NCBI RefSeq assembly: GCF_001636405.1 | Contig: NZ_KV440950.1 | Location: 488,001-552,000 of the forward strand | DNA length: 64,000 bases | From: Peribacillus frigoritolerans | GTDB taxonomy: Bacteria > Bacillota > Bacilli > Bacillales > DSM-1321 | Direction of reading: 5' to 3' | Part shown: piece after piece, positions 25,904-34,625 of the stretch | Layout: each line of letters starts with the position of its first letter | Position numbering within the stretch: the stretch's first letter is position 1 | Made by a program: the position numbers and the translations under genes | Notes under the pieces: generated by a model | The model's input: the letters and a program-made list of their open reading frames with translations, nothing else | What the model was told of the DNA's origin: nothing | Databases searched by the model: none

Positions 25904-27430
25904 TTACTTTGATGATCTGATCTTTTTCAGCCCTTGCAGGCTGCCTACTTTAAAAAGCATGGATAGTGCGAGATATAATCCGAATACCAGCAGCGTGATG
26001 ATCACCAATTCCATGATTATGGGCAGCATTAGGGTAAGCGGGTGGATCCAGTGTGCGATTCCGTAAAGGATGACTCCGATGATGGTAAGCTTGCCGCTTT
26101 CCTGAAAAACATCCCTGAAAGCGGCCTTGTCCGTACTTTTTGTCTTCAGCCATAGGTAGCCGAAAAGGTAGAGAGATTGCATGAGCATGGAAATCCCTGT
26201 TGCTAAAGCAATTCCACCGACGCCGAGATAACGTGATAGAACCCAGCTGAGCAGCACGTTAAGCAAAACGGCAATCAGGCAGGAATACATGGCCACTTTC
26301 GTTTTCTTCAAGGCGTAAAAGGCGTTCATCAAATAATCCCTCAGTGCAAAGAATGGGAGGCAAGCTGAATAAAAGAGGAATGCCCTATAAGTCATATCAG
26401 TTGCTGAAGCATCGAAAGCCCCGCGTTGGAAAGCCAGAGTGATTAGGCTGTTTCCACTGATTAACATGACGACCATGAACGGAATCGCTAGAAATAACAG
26501 TGATTTCAACCCTTTTAAGGTCAAATTAAGGAAGGATTGATAGCCTATAAGCGCGCGCTCGACGATTGAAGGGTACAATACGGTAATCAGCGGCGTGAGG
26601 ACAATGCTCAATGGCAGCCACAGCAGGCGATTCGCATAATTAAGGGCCGATACGCTCCCAGTTTCGAGCGAAGTCGCAATGATCCGATCGACGACACTAT
26701 TCAACTGGATCGCCAAAGCGGCGATAATAATTGGATAAAAGGTGAGCAGTGTTTGTGCAATCTGCCTTTTGTGAGGCAGGAAAGAGACGATGGGTCGGAT
26801 TCCGTATTTCTTCAATGATGGGTATTGAATAAGGAACTGGCTTGCTGCACCGAACACAAACCCCCAAGCCAGTCCTTCAATCCCAAAGGGAGCAGCGAAC
26901 AATACGGTGGCTGCTATAATGACCGTGTTTTGTGCAGTTGAAGTGAGTGCCGGCAGTATAAAGCGCTTATTCGCATTCAGGACCCCCGTCGCCATGTATG
27001 AAAGCGTGAAAAATAGTAAACTTGGCAGCATGATCCGGGTCAGTGATTCCGTCAGGGCAAGCTCTGAATCGGAGAAGCCCGGGGCTGTCATCATGACGAG
27101 CGGCTTTATGAAAATCATGCAGGCAATGGTCAGGACTCCGGCAACCAGCATGAAGAAAGAACCTAAAACACTGATGAATTCGTCCGCCTTCTTTGGGTTA
27201 TCCGCTTTCTTTTCCAAGTAAATAGGAATAACGCCGGCCTGAAGACCGCTGCCGAGAGCCGTAAAAAGAATGGTTGGAATGAGGCTTGCCACGAAAAAAA
27301 CATCCGCCATGGATGATGCCCCGAAATAGGCGGCTATGATCGATTCCCGCCCGAATCCGAGGACTTTTCCAATGGCTGCAATAATGGTGACGAGCCCGAC
27401 CGATTTAATGACATTTGAAAGAGTAGGCAT
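25904..27430 (-). CDS. MurJ/MviN-like lipid-linked oligosaccharide flippase
   Basis: A 508-residue integral membrane protein with about 14 helices, of the MOP superfamily MurJ branch (N-terminal A-I-G-K-V-L-G-F-G-R-E, then P-T-I-L-F-T-A-L-G-S-G). MurJ flips lipid II. Here the gene lies 4 bases after a Wzy/O-antigen-ligase-like gene and 24 bases before a GT4, so a role in flipping another undecaprenyl-linked saccharide is more likely than housekeeping lipid II transport. That is inference from context. Confidence 0.85.
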   Translation of the reverse strand: MPTLSNVIKSVGLVTIIAAIGKVLGFGRESIIAAYFGASSMADVFFVASLIPTILFTALGSGLQAGVIPIYLEKKADNPKKADEFISVLGSFFMLVAGVLTIACMIFIKPLVMMTAPGFSDSELALTESLTRIMLPSLLFFTLSYMATGVLNANKRFILPALTSTAQNTVIIAATVLFAAPFGIEGLAWGFVFGAASQFLIQYPSLKKYGIRPIVSFLPHKRQIAQTLLTFYPIIIAALAIQLNSVVDRIIATSLETGSVSALNYANRLLWLPLSIVLTPLITVLYPSIVERALIGYQSFLNLTLKGLKSLLFLAIPFMVVMLISGNSLITLAFQRGAFDASATDMTYRAFLFYSACLPFFALRDYLMNAFYALKKTKVAMYSCLIAVLLNVLLSWVLSRYLGVGGIALATGISMLMQSLYLFGYLWLKTKSTDKAAFRDVFQESGKLTIIGVILYGIAHWIHPLTLMLPIIMELVIITLLVFGLYLALSMLFKVGSLQGLKKIRSSK

Positions 27431-27434
27431 ATTT

Positions 27435-28895
27435 TCAATCCTTTAAAATGATGTCCTTCTGTAAACAGAATCCCAAACAACTATAAAATATCAGCGTAAA
27501 CGTTTTATCTTCAAGAATATTGTAGAAAAGTCCTGCTAATAGTGCGGCCAACATCAGGCAGATGGTGAACGCCCCAAATGTGCCTTTTCCCGATTTCAGG
27601 ATTTTCCGGCAGGTGAAAAAGATGAATGCAAGAACTGCAAGGAAGCCGAGCACACCAGTTTGGACCAGAATCTGGATATATTGATTATCGGTATACATCC
27701 TTTCACCAATTTGGTACTCCTGATAGATTGGTGAGGAGAAGGAAAGTGTCGCAGAATCTCCGAAGGTTGCTAGCCCGGTGCCGATTATCGGGTGATCTTT
27801 GAAAATTTCAATTCCCTTGATTAGGACATATAACCGGCCCCATTCCGTACTTTGGTGCAGGGTCTTATCAGAGAACATTTCTGAAAAGCGATTGGAGAGG
27901 GCATCTTCGTGTTCGGAAGATGGAGTGCTGCCGATCACCACGTTTTCCATGGGAATCGATGCGGATACCTCCACTTTGCTTGATGCAAATAAAACTGGGT
28001 AATAAATAAGAAGCAGTCCGAGACAAAATGCTCCTACAGCATATTTGAGAAATGGTTTATTTCTAGTCCAAATTATAAAGACAAGCGCAGCGAACCCGAA
28101 TGCAATCATCGTGCCCCGCGAATAGGTAAGCAGTAACGTTCCGGAAATCAGGATGGCAGCCAGAAAGACGATCCATTTATATTTTTTCAGCGACTGAAAT
28201 AGAAAGAAACCAAGGAATAACTGAATGCTTAAGAATAAGGCAAATACATTAGGATTGGCTGGTGCTCCATAAATCCTCATGCGGTTTGTTGGAGAAAGAT
28301 TCCACAATTCCCATGTGCGGGGAAGCAGGATTGTACGGGAAAAGATTTTCTCCACTATGCCATGCAGGCTAAGTAAGATAGTAAATATTAGGATTACCTT
28401 CAAAAAGCGAAAGATATCCTTTCTTTCTAGATTTAATTCACCGATAATGTAAAGAAGCAAGAATGTAATAAGCAATGCACGGAGTTCAAACAAGATGGGG
28501 AGGATTCCCACCCCGTTTATGAGTGCAGCACCGGCACCAATTAAACAAAACAACCAAAATGGCGCAGTGAAATGATATTTCGAAAATGGCCATTCGTTCT
28601 TTTTGAATTTTTCAATAAGCAAAGAAATGAATAAGGTGAGGATGATTAGGTCACCTGTATAAGTTAAGCCGCTATTCAGTTCCATCAATAGGGGACGGGC
28701 AGGGAAATAAATGAATAGAATTAATAACAGGTTTTTTTTATTTATAACGATAAAAACGAGCATCAGCGCCGTTGCCATGTAACCGGCGATAGGGTGAGGC
28801 ACTGCCGATGGGATGAGCAGGCACAGAAATAGAATGGGTAACGATTGTTTTTCTATAAACTTCAATTGATTAACCACCTTTGAATCAAAAATCAC
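27435..28895 (-). CDS. O-antigen ligase/Wzy-type polymerase family membrane protein
   Basis: A 486-residue protein with about 12 hydrophobic segments and one large extracytoplasmic loop (about 300-385), containing the family's I-I-G-T-G and N-Q-Y-I-Q pattern. WzyC-superfamily proteins polymerise or ligate undecaprenyl-linked repeat units on the outer face. As first gene of the minus-strand trio, it points to a Wzy-dependent secondary polymer. TuaE of B. subtilis teichuronic acid synthesis is a functional analogue, but homology to TuaE cannot be shown here. Confidence 0.82.
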   Translation of the reverse strand: MIFDSKVVNQLKFIEKQSLPILFLCLLIPSAVPHPIAGYMATALMLVFIVINKKNLLLILFIYFPARPLLMELNSGLTYTGDLIILTLFISLLIEKFKKNEWPFSKYHFTAPFWLFCLIGAGAALINGVGILPILFELRALLITFLLLYIIGELNLERKDIFRFLKVILIFTILLSLHGIVEKIFSRTILLPRTWELWNLSPTNRMRIYGAPANPNVFALFLSIQLFLGFFLFQSLKKYKWIVFLAAILISGTLLLTYSRGTMIAFGFAALVFIIWTRNKPFLKYAVGAFCLGLLLIYYPVLFASSKVEVSASIPMENVVIGSTPSSEHEDALSNRFSEMFSDKTLHQSTEWGRLYVLIKGIEIFKDHPIIGTGLATFGDSATLSFSSPIYQEYQIGERMYTDNQYIQILVQTGVLGFLAVLAFIFFTCRKILKSGKGTFGAFTICLMLAALLAGLFYNILEDKTFTLIFYSCLGFCLQKDIILKD

Positions 28896-28976
28896 GTTCT
28901 ATGATGTGTATGAAAAAATTTCTTGAATAATACCCCACCCTTTAGATGTATAGTACATATGAAAGGCTGAAGTGAA

Positions 28977-29720
28977 ATGACAGAGAAGTTTGTTGAGATA
29001 CTAACCATACCATTCATTGATAGCAATATGGATGAGTTCATGAATAGAATGATTTATCCGAGATTGATGAATCAGGAAAAAACGTTTGTCGTTACGGCAA
29101 ATCCCGAAATAGTCGAGTATGCAAATGAACATAAGGACTATAAAGACATCATTATATCGGCTGATTACATCACTCCTGATGGCGTTGGTATTATTATGGC
29201 CTCTAAATGGCTAAATCAACCTTTACAAGAGCGGATTACAGGATTCGACTTGATGAATGAATTATTTCGGGTCGCTGATGAAAAAGCGTTGAAGGTTTAT
29301 CTGCTTGGAGCGGAGGAAAACGTGATTGAAGCAGCGGCCCTGAAAGTGAAAGAATTATACCCGGGTCTCGAGTTGGTGGGATACAACCATGGTTACATTG
29401 ATATCAAGGATGATGCCCTGCCGAAGTCGATAGCGGAACTTGAACCTGACATCATATTGACTGCATTAGGGTTCCCCAGGCAGGAGAAATGGGTTTCCAG
29501 ACACTATGCGTTATTCAATAAAGGGCTATTCATGGGAGTAGGGGGAAGCTTTGATGTCCTTGCGGGAAAGGTGAACCGCGCCCCGGTTTTCTGGCAAAAA
29601 ATGCGTCTTGAATGGTTGTACCGACTGATCCAGCAACCTTCACGGTGGAAACGGATGCTTGCGCTGCCAAGATTCGTATTAAAGGTTCGGCGGTTAAGGA
29701 AAACGGTGCAGCGTTCCTGA
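28977..29720 (+). CDS. tagA: WecG/TagA/CpsF glycosyltransferase (ManNAc transferase)
   Basis: A 247-residue GT26 enzyme: T-A-N-P-E-I-V, T-P-D-G-V-G (Asp68, equivalent to the catalytic base), T-G-F-D-L-M, L-G-F-P-R-Q-E-K-W, and G-V-G-G-S-F-D-V-L-A-G. The basic C-terminal tail (R-L-E-W-L-Y-R, then many Arg/Lys) is the part that docks on the membrane. It adds ManNAc to GlcNAc-PP-undecaprenol, the committed step of wall teichoic acid linkage-unit synthesis. It lies directly upstream of a GT4 gene and tagO, which makes its acceptor. The ribosome binding site is weak. Confidence 0.92.
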   Translation: MTEKFVEILTIPFIDSNMDEFMNRMIYPRLMNQEKTFVVTANPEIVEYANEHKDYKDIIISADYITPDGVGIIMASKWLNQPLQERITGFDLMNELFRVADEKALKVYLLGAEENVIEAAALKVKELYPGLELVGYNHGYIDIKDDALPKSIAELEPDIILTALGFPRQEKWVSRHYALFNKGLFMGVGGSFDVLAGKVNRAPVFWQKMRLEWLYRLIQQPSRWKRMLALPRFVLKVRRLRKTVQRS

Positions 29721-29738
29721 ACATAAGGAGTGGACTGG

Positions 29739-30842
29739 ATGAGAATCTTGCACTTAAACGCTGGTAATGAAACCGGCGGCGGTATGTTTCATATTATGTC
29801 CTTACTGAACCAATTGAATAAAGAGGAGTGTTTGCTAGGTGTATTTGAAAATGGTGAACTATACCGGCGGGCCATGTCCTCCGGGATACAAACTGAACTT
29901 TTCAAGCAACATTCCAAATATGACCTTTCAATTTTGAAACCTTTAAGGGACTTTATCCGTCTAAATAATATAGACATCATCCATACACATGGTCCGCGGG
30001 CTAATATATATGGTGCTTTTATAAAGCGCCTCATTAAATGCCCATGGCTCCTTACTGTTCACAGTTCGCCTCATCATGATTTTTTAGGGCAGGGTGTAAA
30101 AGGGAAATTGTTTACTGGCCTTCATGTAAGGTCATTCCAATATGCCGATCATATACTGGCGGTTTCCGACCGCTTTAAGCAGGACTTGATTGACCAAGGA
30201 ATCCATTCATCCAAAATAACAAAGATCCTGAACGGAATTGACTTTGAAAAGGAACTGCCTTTCCCGTTTCAAAGAGAAGATTTCGGGTTTGGGAAAGATG
30301 ATTTCATCATCATCATGCCTGCAAGGCTTGAACCGGTAAAAGGTCATGAATTTGCTTTAGCGGCACTAAGTGAAGTGGTATCGGAATTTCCCCATGTGAA
30401 GCTGATCCTTGCAGGGGACGGAAGCAGGAGAACCGCTCTAAAAGAGATGGTCTCGGAAAAGGGATTATCCGATCATGTGTACTTTTTAGGGTATCGTGAA
30501 GATTTAGATCGAATCTACCCGTTGGGGGACATCACATTATTGACTTCCTTAAGCGAAAGTTTCCCACTCGTTTTACTTGAAGGTGCAAGATCCGGCCTTC
30601 CGGCAATCACTAGTGATGTCGGCGGTGTACAGGAATTGATTCCCGATCGGGGCAAGGGCTGGATAACGGATATCGGCAATGTCGAACAGCTGAAGCTGGC
30701 CATCTGCAATGCTTTGGAATTAAAAAAATCGGGGGACTTGACAAAGATAGGGCTGGATTTACAAAAATTTGCAAAAAACAACTTTTCTATAGAGATTTTA
30801 GCCAATAACGTATATAATGTTTATTTGAGGATGAAAAATTAA
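29739..30842 (+). CDS. Family 4 glycosyltransferase
   Basis: A 367-residue GT-B protein. The N-terminus is M-R-I-L-H-L-N-A-G-N-E-T-G-G-G, then H-T-H-G-P-R and T-V-H-S-S-P-H. The C-terminal donor domain has P-A-R-L-E-P-V-K-G-H, G-D-G-S, and E-S-F-P-L-V-L-L-E-G-A. I chose ATG 29739, with AAGGAG 8 bases upstream, over an in-frame GTG at 29730 that lies inside that site. It is between tagA (18 bases) and tagO (76 bases), so it is probably co-transcribed. Acceptor is unknown; a decoration or linkage sugar of the wall polymer is plausible. Confidence 0.85.
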   Translation: MRILHLNAGNETGGGMFHIMSLLNQLNKEECLLGVFENGELYRRAMSSGIQTELFKQHSKYDLSILKPLRDFIRLNNIDIIHTHGPRANIYGAFIKRLIKCPWLLTVHSSPHHDFLGQGVKGKLFTGLHVRSFQYADHILAVSDRFKQDLIDQGIHSSKITKILNGIDFEKELPFPFQREDFGFGKDDFIIIMPARLEPVKGHEFALAALSEVVSEFPHVKLILAGDGSRRTALKEMVSEKGLSDHVYFLGYREDLDRIYPLGDITLLTSLSESFPLVLLEGARSGLPAITSDVGGVQELIPDRGKGWITDIGNVEQLKLAICNALELKKSGDLTKIGLDLQKFAKNNFSIEILANNVYNVYLRMKN

Positions 30843-30918
30843 AATAAGCATTTATATATAGGTTTTCTTATAGATCGTAACGGGTATTAGATTTTTAGTT
30901 GAATTGAGGTGGTTCTTG

Positions 30919-32004
30919 ATGTTAATAGGGGCCTTGTTGGTAGCCTTTTTATTATCCATTTTTTTGACTCCTTTTGTCGGAAAGCTGGCCTTTAAATTAG
31001 GAGCTACCGATAAACCGAATGAGCGAAAAGTGCATAGTAAAATTATGCCGCGCATGGGCGGTTTAGCTATATTTTTGAGTTTTTGCATTACCTTCTTGCT
31101 CTTCTTGCTCTTCTTGCCTTTCATGGATGATTTTGGGGAGCAGCTGCCTTTTGGGGAGCAGCTGCCCCTTCTGGTGGGAGCGCTTGTCATCATATTGATC
31201 GGGATGGCTGATGATATTTTTGAATTAAGAGCTGCACCCAAATTCCTGGGCCAGGTTTTGGCTGCCCTCATTATCGTATTATGGGGCGGTCTTGAAGTGG
31301 AATTCATCAACTTGCCGTTCTTTACCGATACTCTTGAATTTGGTGTTTTCAGTATACCGATCACCATTTTATGGATCGTCAGCATCATTAATGCAATCAA
31401 CCTAATAGATGGACTGGATGGTCTTGCAGGCGGTGTCTCAACGATCGCATTAGTGACAATTGCAACTATGGCCCTTATTAAAGGGGACCTATTTGTTGCC
31501 GTGGTCGCATTGATCGTGATTGGAAGCACTCTTGGCTTCTTGAAATATAACTTCCATCCGGCAAAGATTTTCATGGGGGATACAGGTGCCTTATTCTTAG
31601 GTTACATCATTGCCGTTCTTTCCCTTCTAGGGTTTAAAAACGTAACGATGATTTCCTTGATCGTACCGATCATCATTTTGGGTGTTCCCATTTCGGATAC
31701 ATTTTTCGCGATTATCCGCAGGGTCGTCAATAAACAGCCGATCTCGGCTGCTGATAAATCACATTTACATCACTGTTTGATAAACTTGGGATTCACCCAT
31801 AAGCAAACTGTCTTGCTCATTTATGCTTTAGCTGCTTGCTTTGGTTTAGCGGCGATAATCTTTTCATTTGCCACGATGTGGGGGGCTTTGATCCTTGTAA
31901 CGGGACTTCTGCTGATCATAGAGATTTTCGTGGAGAAAATTGGCTTGGTCAATTCAAACTACCAGCCGTTGCTCAAGATGCTCAACTTTAAAAACAAGCC
32001 ATGA
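30919..32004 (+). CDS. tagO: Undecaprenyl-phosphate GlcNAc-1-phosphate transferase
   Basis: A 361-residue polytopic enzyme of the MraY/WecA family. It transfers GlcNAc-1-P to undecaprenyl phosphate, starting wall teichoic acid and other secondary wall polymers. Visible motifs: P-N-E-R-K-V-H, G-M-A-D-D, N-L-I-D-G-L-D-G-L-A-G, F-M-G-D-T-G-A, and D-K-S-H-L-H-H near the C-terminal third. The ATG at 30919 has GAGGTGG at the right distance; an in-frame TTG 15 bases earlier overlaps that site. An 18-bp tandem duplication lies in the coding sequence. tagO is a key branch point because both polymers encoded nearby could use its product. Confidence 0.93.
   Translation: MLIGALLVAFLLSIFLTPFVGKLAFKLGATDKPNERKVHSKIMPRMGGLAIFLSFCITFLLFLLFLPFMDDFGEQLPFGEQLPLLVGALVIILIGMADDIFELRAAPKFLGQVLAALIIVLWGGLEVEFINLPFFTDTLEFGVFSIPITILWIVSIINAINLIDGLDGLAGGVSTIALVTIATMALIKGDLFVAVVALIVIGSTLGFLKYNFHPAKIFMGDTGALFLGYIIAVLSLLGFKNVTMISLIVPIIILGVPISDTFFAIIRRVVNKQPISAADKSHLHHCLINLGFTHKQTVLLIYALAACFGLAAIIFSFATMWGALILVTGLLLIIEIFVEKIGLVNSNYQPLLKMLNFKNKP
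31131..31166 (+). repeat. 18-bp tandem duplication inside tagO
   Basis: TTTTGGGGAGCAGCTGCC is repeated exactly twice, in frame, duplicating the hexapeptide F-G-E-Q-L-P in a loop between two membrane helices. Just upstream a CTTGCTCTT microrepeat encodes a repeated L-L-F pattern. Confidence 0.95.
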
Positions 32005-32043
32005 TCATTTAGGAATAGATTACTAGATTCGCTAGTTTTATTG

Positions 32044-32084
32044 AAGCCACCAATCGTTTGAAATAACGGTTGGTGGCTTTTTTG
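32044..32084 (+). terminator. Terminator of tagO
   Basis: A 15-bp stem (AAGCCACCAATCGTT / AACGGTTGGTGGCTT, one G-T pair) is followed by a T-run. Confidence 0.92.
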
Positions 32085-32135
32085 TAATACAGGCTTGATC
32101 TTTTTAGGGCTATTCTTTGTGATTTCATATAATGC

Positions 32136-32171
32136 ATTAAAAACCCCCCACTCATGACGAGTGGGGGGTTC
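32136..32171 (-). terminator. Terminator of the LCP gene
   Basis: AACCCCCCACTC and GAGTGGGGGGTT form a 12-bp perfect stem directly after the minus-strand stop codon, followed by TTTTTAATG on that strand. Confidence 0.9.
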
Positions 32172-32174
32172 GCT

Positions 32175-33197
32175 TTATTCTTGTATTTGTGATTGAACTG
32201 CTTCAGTTTGATTGCCTTCAGCTGGTCCCAGGTTCAAGTGGGATTGAAGCAACAGCTTAGTGTTCGCTAATGATGTATCGTTCAGCTGATAATAATAGCT
32301 TCCGTTAATGGTAGAATCCTGACCTTCAAGTTTGATGGTTTCAAGATTGATGCCTTTATCGGTAGTCACATATTTTATGAAACCTCTCATTTGCGAGAAT
32401 TTAAGGTTCGTTGTCATATTGTCGCCGACAGCTTCCATTACGTCTGTATATTTCGTTAGTGATCCAGCAGAGGTTGCTTTGGCAATGATGGCTTTCAGCA
32501 CTTCCTGCTGACGCTCGCCGCGTTGGATATCACTGTCTTTTTTACGTGTCCGTGCAAATGCTAATGCTTCTTCACCATCAACGGTCTGTAATCCTTCTTC
32601 GAGGTGGATGGCATTCTTTTTGTCATGTGAATCGATTTCATACATTTCATAAGGGACGTCGACTTCGATGCCATCCAATGAATCTACAACATCGATGAAA
32701 GCATTGAAGTTCATGCGAACATAATAATCGACAGGGACATCGAGTAACTCCTCTACGGTGTCCATCGTCGCTTTCGGACCGCCGGCTGCATGGGCCGCGT
32801 TGATTTTCGTGGTTACGCCTTTAGCTGGCACGTAAACATATGAATCACGCGGAATGCTTAATAGCTTTATAGATTTTTGATCTTTATTGAATGTGGCCAG
32901 CATTAAAGCATCCGACCGGGAATTTCCTTTTAAGTCACGGTCCTTGCTATCATCGATTCCTATGAAAAGAATCGAGAAATTATCTTCGAGCGGGTCGATC
33001 GCTGCATCTCGCTTTGCTGAAGCTTCCACAGGGTCATAGGAATCATTGAATACATTCTGGGCTTTCATATACAGGGTTGCAGCATACGTAGAAGCCCCCA
33101 GACCAAGTACCAGAAGGGGAACAAGCAATAACCAAAGCCTCTTTCGCCTTTTTTTCTTTGTTTTTTTAATTTTATAAACACGCCTAGTAGTAGACAT
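32175..33197 (-). CDS. LytR-CpsA-Psr (LCP) family ligase, second paralogue
   Basis: A 340-residue type II membrane protein with a Lys/Arg-rich cytoplasmic tail, one helix (about 20-45) and an LCP domain: I-L-F-I-G-I-D-D, S-R-S-D-A, S-I-P-R-D-S, F-A-R-T-R-K-K-D-S-D-I-Q-R-G-E-R. LCP enzymes transfer undecaprenyl-pyrophosphate-linked polymers to peptidoglycan. Position between tagO and yvyE resembles B. subtilis tagV (yvhJ), but length is closer to TagT, so I leave the symbol open. The C-terminus ends in a Gln/Glu-rich tail. Confidence 0.88.
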   Translation of the reverse strand: MSTTRRVYKIKKTKKKRRKRLWLLLVPLLVLGLGASTYAATLYMKAQNVFNDSYDPVEASAKRDAAIDPLEDNFSILFIGIDDSKDRDLKGNSRSDALMLATFNKDQKSIKLLSIPRDSYVYVPAKGVTTKINAAHAAGGPKATMDTVEELLDVPVDYYVRMNFNAFIDVVDSLDGIEVDVPYEMYEIDSHDKKNAIHLEEGLQTVDGEEALAFARTRKKDSDIQRGERQQEVLKAIIAKATSAGSLTKYTDVMEAVGDNMTTNLKFSQMRGFIKYVTTDKGINLETIKLEGQDSTINGSYYYQLNDTSLANTKLLLQSHLNLGPAEGNQTEAVQSQIQE

Positions 33198-33375
33198 CTT
33201 TTTCTTCTCCTTTTAAATAACGAACATCAGACATATATCGCTATTTTTCGAATCCTGCAGTTTATATTTCGTCATATATTACACCTAATTTTACAATGAT
33301 TTAATAATTTCGTAAAATAAATATTTCTTTTCAATTATATTACAGCAAAAAAAAGGGAAAATATGCAGGAGTATA

Positions 33376-34011
33376 TCAGGAGAATTCCTCTTCCAAATAA
33401 AGCATTTCTTCCTCGGTGATATGGCCCTGACCATTTGTCAGCTCTGTAATCCAAGCGATATATGTCTCTTTTTGTGTTTCCTCAACATATACAAGGATAT
33501 TGACCTGATCAAGGTATTGAATTTCCTTTATTTGATAAATGGAAGAGCGCAATTCGTTTTCCAATTTTCCAAGCCAGGTATAGTCGACGGTTGTCGAAAT
33601 GACCCGCATCAGTTTCCTAATGACGACACCAGTGGCATTTATCCCTTCTGAAGTAGCTTTGCTGTAAGCGCGAATGAGACCGCCAGCACCAAGTTTGATG
33701 CCGCCAAAATACCGAGTGACCACAACAGCTGTGTCTTTCAGTTCTTTCTTCTTAAGCACTTCTAGGATAGGGACGCCTGCCGTTCCGCTCGGTTCCCCAT
33801 CGTCGAGGGCTTTTTGGATTTGATTTTGTTCCCCGATCATATAAGCTGAACAATTATGTGTAGCATCTTTGTGCTTTTTCTTGATTTCCTGGATAAAGGC
33901 CTGTGCGGCATCTTCGGTTTCGACCCGGGCGATGTGGGAAATAAAACGGGATTTTTCAATGACGATTTCATGTTCGCCGCGACCAGCCACCGTTAAATAT
34001 TGAGTGAGCAT
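33376..34011 (-). CDS. yvyE: YigZ/IMPACT family protein
   Basis: A 211-residue cytosolic protein with the two-domain YigZ fold: an N-terminal UPF0029 domain (S-R-F-I-S-H-I, N-C-S-A-Y, D-D-G-E-P-S-G-T-A-G, F-G-G-I-K-L-G-A-G-G-L-I-R-A-Y) and a C-terminal DUF1949 EF-G-like domain. Eukaryotic IMPACT relatives act in translational control; the bacterial role is unknown. It is divergent from degS exactly as in B. subtilis, which supports the identification. It has its own promoter. Confidence 0.93.
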   Translation of the reverse strand: MLTQYLTVAGRGEHEIVIEKSRFISHIARVETEDAAQAFIQEIKKKHKDATHNCSAYMIGEQNQIQKALDDGEPSGTAGVPILEVLKKKELKDTAVVVTRYFGGIKLGAGGLIRAYSKATSEGINATGVVIRKLMRVISTTVDYTWLGKLENELRSSIYQIKEIQYLDQVNILVYVEETQKETYIAWITELTNGQGHITEEEMLYLEEEFS

Positions 34012-34046
34012 ATTATTCCACCTTCGTGCTTCCTATTAGTTGATTT

Positions 34047-34075
34047 ATTATAAGGCTTTGCGGAAAAAGTGGCAA
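34047..34075 (-). promoter_or_regulatory. Sigma-A promoter of yvyE
   Basis: On the minus strand TTGCCA (-35, plus positions 34070-34075) and TATAAT (-10, 34047-34052) are separated by exactly 17 bases, about 35 bases before the yvyE start. Confidence 0.75.
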
Positions 34076-34625
34076 TCACGATTCATTTACATACTGCATG
34101 TGTAAAGAAACTTTAATATAAGATAAAGCTGTACGTGTTATAATTAATTTCATTGCCTGTTATTGTTATTAGCTGGTCATATATGCTTAAAAGAATAACA
34201 TTATAGGAAAAACATGAGTTCTGTGCCATTATCCTGGCTTTACCTTAACGTGTCCTCTCATTTCAAGGATTTTGCCATTTAATAAATGCATCTGTTTCAT
34301 ATGATAATCAATGGAGCGGAATATCCCATTTGATTGAAAAGGATATTTTGTATTAGGATAATTGATATGGCTATCTGCCTTTAATAGGCAGACTTAATGG
34401 CCGGATTATGAGATGTATAGTAAGTATGTACATTTTATGGAAACCAAAAAGGAAATTAACGTATTTTTAAACTTTTTTTGGTACAATATGTTCATGAAGG
34501 TTACTTCATACAAATGTTTCCTGAAATTTAACCATTCATGAAAAAGGGAAAGAACTTTTTTCCATATACATAGTCTTTGAGACAATAAATTGTTTAAGTC
34601 TTTTGATTTAAGTGGAGGGATCTTA
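34076..34625. other. 550-bp upstream region of degS
   Basis: AT-rich leader with no convincing gene; a 155-codon minus-strand ORF at 34406-34873 mostly mirrors degS. Visible items: a CTGCCT / AGGCAG hairpin near 34374-34390 without a T-run, and a TACAAT -10-like hexamer near 34480. The ribosome binding site TGGAGGGA is at 34612-34619. No operator could be assigned. Confidence 0.5.

Noticed and set aside
30852-31574. 240-codon minus-strand ORF under tagO
   Set aside because: Pure antisense of tagO with unlikely composition.
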